Assembly (NCBI GenBank): GCA_902466275.1
Contig: CABQQJ010000017.1
Coordinates: 1-8,713 of the forward strand
Length of the DNA stretch: 8,713 nucleotides
Reading direction: 5' to 3'
Source of the DNA: an uncultured Veillonella sp.
GTDB taxonomy: Bacteria > Bacillota > Negativicutes > Veillonellales > Veillonellaceae
Shown: positions 4,865-8,713 of the stretch, one piece after another
Position numbering within the stretch: the first letter of the stretch is position 1
How the letters are laid out: each line of letters begins with the position of its first letter
Notes under the pieces: model-generated
Databases searched by the model: none
Told to the model about the DNA's origin: nothing
What the model saw: only the letters and a program-made list of their open reading frames with translations
Program-made: the position numbers and the translations under genes

Positions 4865-6466
4865 TTATTTGTATGCTTTTTTAAAGTCAACAAGTCCCAA
4901 TGTGGTCCAGAAATAATTTTGAATTGTTCCGTTTGTCACATATGGTTGTGTTGTAAAGTACAACGGCATAACAAGAGATTCATCAAAAATCATCTTTTCT
5001 GCTTCATGCATCAACGCATCACGAGCAGCCCCATTTGGAGTTGTACGAATGCGAGCAATCAACTCATTATACTCATCACTATGGTACTGTCCATCATTAT
5101 CTTCAGCAGAGAATACCTCTAAGAAGTTTTGTGGATCGCTATAATCGGCAACCCAAGAAGCGCGAGCTACTTGGTACTTGCCAGCTTCACGGTCTGCTAA
5201 GAATACCTTTGTCTCTTGATTTTGTAAGCGTACATCAGCATCAAAAGCATTTACCCATGCATCTTGAATCGCTTCGGCAATAGATTTATGCAACTCACTT
5301 GTATTATACAAAATCGTAATTTGTGGCAATGGACGATTCTTACCATAGCCAGCCTCTTTAAGGATTTCCTTGGCTTGCTCTACATCTTCGTATACGAGAT
5401 AACTACCAGCTTCACGGAAGTCTTCACGGCCATTGCTTTCGAGCATACCATATGGTACAAACGCATAAGCTGGTTCTTTACCGCCTCTAACAATATTATT
5501 AACAATGTTAGCACGGTTGATAACCATAGAAAAGGCTTTACGCACATTTGGATCTGTGAAAGGTTCTGCTTTCACATTGAATACGTAATAGTAGTTACCA
5601 AGCATAGGGCCAATATGTAATAGGCCTGCTTCTTCTAAACGTTTTTGATCCGCTACAGGAGGCTCAACAGTCATATCAGCTTCGCCACCTTCAACTAAGG
5701 TGAGACGCGTACTTTGAGACTCACTAATAGGCCAATTCATTTTCTCTGTTTTCACAGATTCTGCATCCCAATAGTTAGGATTCTTAATAAAATCCATTTC
5801 CCCATTATGCTTCCAAGAAAGCAAGCGGTATGGACCATTGGATACTATAGTTTCCGCATTAGCTGCCCAATTTTCATGAGCCTCTACTGCTTTTTTGCTC
5901 ACTGGATAATAGCTATGAGACGCTAATAGTTTCAAGAAATAAGCTGTTGGATTTTCTAAGGTAACTACCAATGTATCGTCATCGATGGCCTTAACACCAA
6001 CATCTTCTGCTTTAGCGTCGCCACTATTAAAGGCTTCGCCATTTTTTAATACATATAACATATATGCATTGTCCGCATGGACTTCAGGGTCTAATACGCG
6101 TTTCCAAGCGTATTCAAAGTCATAAGCCGTCAAAGGCTCTCCATTAGACCATTTCAAATTAGGTCGTAAGTGGAAGGTATACTCACGGCCATCATCGGAG
6201 ATTTCCCAATTTTTAGCAAGTGCTGCTTCTGGTTCACTTTCATCATTCAAACGAACTAGACCATCGAATAATTGAAGTTGAACCGTAGCCTCCGGAGAGG
6301 TAGTAGACTTTGCGGGATCCAATGTGGATGGTTCCTGCTCAATAACATAGCGGATTGTGTGTTCATCGATTGGTTGAACACCACGAGGGTACCCAAATAC
6401 GAATAAGAGTACGCTCACCCCTAGAGCGAGGACCATGAGTTTTAACAAGTTTCGTTTATCCATCAT
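4865..6466 (-). CDS. oppA: Peptide ABC transporter substrate-binding protein, family 5 (OppA/DppA-like)
   Basis: This is the extracytoplasmic receptor that captures peptides for an OppBCDF-type transporter. The 533-residue length is normal for OppA. Residues about 8-24 form a hydrophobic segment after a basic start (MMDKRNLLK). IEQEPSTLDPAKST (42-55) and the block WEISDDGREYTFHLRPNLKW (87-106) are characteristic of family 5 binding proteins. I see no Cys in the protein, hence no lipobox, and no clear signal peptidase I site, so it may stay membrane-anchored by its N-terminus. The first ATG of an ATGATG pair overlaps the preceding TGA by 4 bp; GAGGA 9 nt upstream favours that first ATG. It is the last gene before the terminator at 4831-4855. 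Ligand class is uncertain; murein tripeptides or general oligopeptides fit the neighbours. Nickel or other ligands remain possible. Confidence 0.9.
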   Translation of the reverse strand: MMDKRNLLKLMVLALGVSVLLFVFGYPRGVQPIDEHTIRYVIEQEPSTLDPAKSTTSPEATVQLQLFDGLVRLNDESEPEAALAKNWEISDDGREYTFHLRPNLKWSNGEPLTAYDFEYAWKRVLDPEVHADNAYMLYVLKNGEAFNSGDAKAEDVGVKAIDDDTLVVTLENPTAYFLKLLASHSYYPVSKKAVEAHENWAANAETIVSNGPYRLLSWKHNGEMDFIKNPNYWDAESVKTEKMNWPISESQSTRLTLVEGGEADMTVEPPVADQKRLEEAGLLHIGPMLGNYYYVFNVKAEPFTDPNVRKAFSMVINRANIVNNIVRGGKEPAYAFVPYGMLESNGREDFREAGSYLVYEDVEQAKEILKEAGYGKNRPLPQITILYNTSELHKSIAEAIQDAWVNAFDADVRLQNQETKVFLADREAGKYQVARASWVADYSDPQNFLEVFSAEDNDGQYHSDEYNELIARIRTTPNGAARDALMHEAEKMIFDESLVMPLYFTTQPYVTNGTIQNYFWTTLGLVDFKKAYK

Positions 6467-7281
6467 GGCAATGCTTCCTCTACAAATTCTTTCATGATGC
6501 GCCCAACTTGAGCGCCTAACTCTTTACCTCGGTCATTATCAATATCGCTCATCAAAAGGATAAAGCAAAAATGACCTCTAAACGTTTCCAATATGCCCCC
6601 ATCATGCTCTACGCGATCAAGGGATCCTGTTTTATGGTGAAAGCGTATGCCTTCTCCCCAGTAAAATGGTAAGATATCACGGAATTGTTGGCGACCTAAA
6701 ATATTCCACATTTCTCGGCCATAAGCATCTCTATCACGATATTCAAAAATATGTTTATACAGACGAGCTAGTGACATGGCTGTAATATAATTATCACGCC
6801 CTTCAACCAAGGCGTTAAGGTCCATCATCATGCGATTAAGCTCCATCTCATCCAGGCCAAGCTTTTCCGCTCGAGCATTGATATTTTCCATTCCAAGCAC
6901 TGTGATGAGTAGATTTGTCGCAATATTATCACTAAGAACCATCATGAGACGGCACAACTCAAGATAGGTAAAACTATGTTTACCTACTAACTCTTGTAGT
7001 GCACCGCCACCTTCAACGCGTGGAGTTCTAGATAAAGGAACGGTATCATTAATGTCCAATTGCTCAGTACGAGCTAAATGAAAGACATATTCCATGATAA
7101 GTACCTTAATTAAACTCGCACTAGAATGTACAGTATTTTCACCTCTAGCTGCGATGAGTATTGGTTCCTCTTCATCATCAAATTGTAACACTGCATAAGA
7201 TATATTTCCTGCTGGGGCCAATTCTTTAATGACTGTATCTAGTTGATGTTCCAGGGACTTGCCAACAATTAGTTTTTCCAT
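6463..7281 (-). CDS. Class A beta-lactamase-fold serine hydrolase, no signal peptide
   Basis: The 272-residue protein has the penicillin-recognising serine hydrolase layout: Ser56-x-x-Lys59 in SASLIK, Ser117-Asp118-Asn119 in LSDNIATN, and Lys217-Thr218-Gly219 in HHKTGS. The omega-loop equivalent LNRMMMDLNAL (148-158) aligns with the RWEPELN region of true class A beta-lactamases, with Met152 where general base Glu166 would be. The N-terminus is charged, with no signal peptide or membrane segment, so the protein should be cytoplasmic, unlike resistance beta-lactamases. ATG 7281-7279 follows GGGAG with a 6-nt spacer. It sits 12 bp after oppF and overlaps oppA by 4 bp, so it is made with the transporter. 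I infer a role as a peptidase or amidase acting on imported, possibly D-amino-acid-containing, peptides. Antibiotic hydrolysis is unlikely, and the reaction is unknown. Confidence 0.82.
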   Translation of the reverse strand: MEKLIVGKSLEHQLDTVIKELAPAGNISYAVLQFDDEEEPILIAARGENTVHSSASLIKVLIMEYVFHLARTEQLDINDTVPLSRTPRVEGGGALQELVGKHSFTYLELCRLMMVLSDNIATNLLITVLGMENINARAEKLGLDEMELNRMMMDLNALVEGRDNYITAMSLARLYKHIFEYRDRDAYGREMWNILGRQQFRDILPFYWGEGIRFHHKTGSLDRVEHDGGILETFRGHFCFILLMSDIDNDRGKELGAQVGRIMKEFVEEALP

Positions 7282-7293
7282 ACTATTCTCCCA

Positions 7294-8241
7294 TTATATG
7301 TGCCAGCATGCGATGCGGCGATCTGCCCAATCACGAAGAGGTGGACGTTCTGCAAAGCAACGACCCTCTGCTTCTGGACATCGACCACTAAACAAACAAC
7401 CTTTCGGTGGGTCTAGTGGATTTGGTGGGTCCCCTTTAAGAGGTGCTCCAATTGGAGCATGTGGTATAACAGGACCATTTAAGGCCGTCAAAGCACGAGT
7501 GTAAGGATGTTGTGGAAATTCGTATAAATCCAGTGCTGGACCTTCTTCCATAACAGCACCTAAGTACATAACAACCATGCGATGACTAATGTAGCGCACC
7601 ATATTTAAATCATGAGAAATAAAGAGGTACGAAATACCATGTTGTTCTTGTAACCGTTCTAGTAATGTCATAATTTGCACTTGGATAGATACATCTAACG
7701 CAGAAATCGGCTCATCACAGATGATACATTGAGGCTCCATAATAAGAGCCCGTGCAATGCCGATACGTTGACGTTGCCCACCAGATAGTTCATGAGCATA
7801 ACGCTCACCAAATGACATATTTAAGCCAACTTGGTCAAGCACCTCTTTTACACGAATCACGCGATCTCGAGGTGTATACTTTGGATCCAGTTCTAAAGGC
7901 TCCTCTAAAATCGCATTAACCGTAAGCCGCGGATTAAGGGATGCATAAGGATTTTGAAATACCATTTGCATCACTGGATGAACAGACTCTCTATCCACAT
8001 AAGGATTGATATGTCGACCATTCATATAAATAGAACCAGATGTAGCTTGATATAAACCCATCAAAGTGTAACCAAATGTAGATTTACCACATCCAGATTC
8101 ACCTACGATACCAAGGGTTTCCCCTGGTGATTGATATAGGCTCACGCCTTGTACAGCGTGTACCGTGTGTTTTGGCTTAAACAAACCGCCTGACAGGGTA
8201 AACTCTTTAACGAGATTGTCAGTCTCCCATACGTAACTCAT
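7294..8241 (-). CDS. oppF: Oligopeptide/dipeptide ABC transporter ATP-binding protein OppF
   Basis: This is one of the two cytoplasmic ATPases that power OppBC-type peptide uptake. The 315-residue protein is complete. It has Walker A GESGCGKST (47-55), Q-loop Gln96 in VFQNPYASLNPR, signature LSGGQRQRIGIARAL (152-166), Walker B CIICDEP (172-178) and His210 in FISHD. The PLNPLDPP-like C-terminal oligopeptide domain ends with four Cys (282, 288, 295, 312), a pattern linked to an iron-sulfur cluster in some Opp/Dpp ATPases. QNPYASLNPR and the tail separate it from the OppD partner. The start ATG 8241-8239 shares one base with the oppD TAA and has GGAGG 7 nt upstream. OppB and OppC would be expected further upstream, outside the window. 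Confidence 0.94.
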   Translation of the reverse strand: MSYVWETDNLVKEFTLSGGLFKPKHTVHAVQGVSLYQSPGETLGIVGESGCGKSTFGYTLMGLYQATSGSIYMNGRHINPYVDRESVHPVMQMVFQNPYASLNPRLTVNAILEEPLELDPKYTPRDRVIRVKEVLDQVGLNMSFGERYAHELSGGQRQRIGIARALIMEPQCIICDEPISALDVSIQVQIMTLLERLQEQHGISYLFISHDLNMVRYISHRMVVMYLGAVMEEGPALDLYEFPQHPYTRALTALNGPVIPHAPIGAPLKGDPPNPLDPPKGCLFSGRCPEAEGRCFAERPPLRDWADRRIACWHI

Positions 8242-8713
8242 TAAAGTCCCTCCAACTTAGCTAACCAACATGTAAACTGGTGACTTTCACCAACATTTGT
8301 AACCATCGGAACCCGACTACCACAGATTCGCATAGCCCATTTACAACGAGGATTAAATGCGCATCCACGAGGTAAATCAAATAGATCAGGTGGTTGACCT
8401 TCAACAGCCTTCAATTCGCCGTGCCATTTACCTTGAGGCAATGCAAGCAACAGCCCCAAAGTATATGGATGACGAGGCTCGCTAAAAATACCATCTACTG
8501 TAGCAGACTCAACACATTTACCTGCGTACATAACCATAACCCGATCACAAATTTGAGCAATAACACGTAGATTGTGAGAGATAAAGATAATCCCTATGCC
8601 AGCCTCTACGGCTAATGTTTGCATAAGGCGCAAAATTTGTGCCTCTGTAGTAATATCAAGAGCTGTTGTGGGCTCATCACAAATCAAAATCTTAGGACGA
8701 CCGGCCACCGCCA
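8241..8713 (-). CDS. oppD: Oligopeptide/dipeptide ABC transporter ATP-binding protein OppD, C-terminal part (cut by window edge)
   Basis: This is the second ATPase of the peptide transporter. The open frame enters from the right edge. The visible 156 residues start in the helix before Walker B (ILICDEPTTALD), continue through the His-loop FISHN and the conserved CDRVMVMYAGKCVE stretch, and end in the oligopeptide C-terminal domain. That tail has GCAFNPRCKWAMRIC plus a last Cys nine residues from the end, giving four Cys as in OppF. A GTG at 8708-8706 can be read as a start but is internal: the family sequence continues upstream as Ala-Val-Ala-Gly-Arg-Pro, and Walker A and the signature must precede it. 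It overlaps oppF by one base. The PTTALD variant is typical of OppD rather than OppF. Confidence 0.93.
   Translation of the reverse strand, partial: AVAGRPKILICDEPTTALDITTEAQILRLMQTLAVEAGIGIIFISHNLRVIAQICDRVMVMYAGKCVESATVDGIFSEPRHPYTLGLLLALPQGKWHGELKAVEGQPPDLFDLPRGCAFNPRCKWAMRICGSRVPMVTNVGESHQFTCWLAKLEGL

Noticed and set aside
4745..5926. Several plus-strand open frames opposite oppA and the LD-carboxypeptidase
   Set aside because: They lie antisense to well-supported genes, show no recognisable domain and are low-complexity in character; they are shadows of the minus-strand codons.
6463..7281. Antibiotic-resistance class A beta-lactamase
   Set aside because: No signal peptide, Glu166 replaced by Met, and location within a peptide-uptake operon all argue against it.
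8706..8708. GTG as the oppD start
   Set aside because: It would remove Walker A and the signature motif; the reading frame stays open to the window edge with family-like residues, so the gene is cut by the edge rather than short.

Overview
All genes in this window lie on the minus strand, so transcription runs from high to low coordinates. The DNA is AT-rich. Shine-Dalgarno sites are strong and genes are tightly packed with short overlaps. An ABC-F protein closely resembling Bacillus YfmM, a Bacillus-like GTP cyclohydrolase and a Firmicutes-type opp cluster point to a low-GC Firmicute. My best guess is a Negativicute such as Veillonella; that is inference from protein flavour, since no rRNA or other marker is present.

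Region 1 (8713 down to 4831) is the 3' part of a peptide-uptake operon. It holds the C-terminal part of oppD (cut by the window edge), complete oppF, a cytoplasmic class A beta-lactamase-fold serine hydrolase, and an OppA-type binding protein. A near-perfect intrinsic terminator ends it. Start and stop codons overlap by 1 bp (oppD/oppF) and 4 bp (hydrolase/oppA), with 12 bp between oppF and the hydrolase, so these are one transcript.

Region 2 (about 4830 to 3814) carries a family S66 LD-carboxypeptidase with its own candidate promoter and a hairpin across its stop codon. Oligopeptide uptake, a penicillin-recognising-type hydrolase and an LD-carboxypeptidase together suggest import and trimming of cell-wall peptides, as in the Bacillus dpp-ykf cluster.

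Region 3 (3808 to 2571) is an M20 amidohydrolase of the aminobenzoyl-glutamate hydrolase/aminoacylase type. Its entire upstream region is a degenerate 15-bp tandem repeat array.

Region 4 (2564 to 1) is a three-gene operon: a YfmM-like ABC-F ATPase, folE (GTP cyclohydrolase I) and folP (dihydropteroate synthase, cut by the left edge). It has a consensus-like promoter overlapped by a palindrome, then a terminator-like hairpin just before the ABC-F ribosome binding site. This suggests attenuation that would also govern the two folate genes. FolE keeps its zinc ligands but has Gln where the family has a catalytic His (E. coli His179).

No tRNA, rRNA, insertion sequence, CRISPR array or prophage gene is visible. 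No gap between genes exceeds 130 bp.
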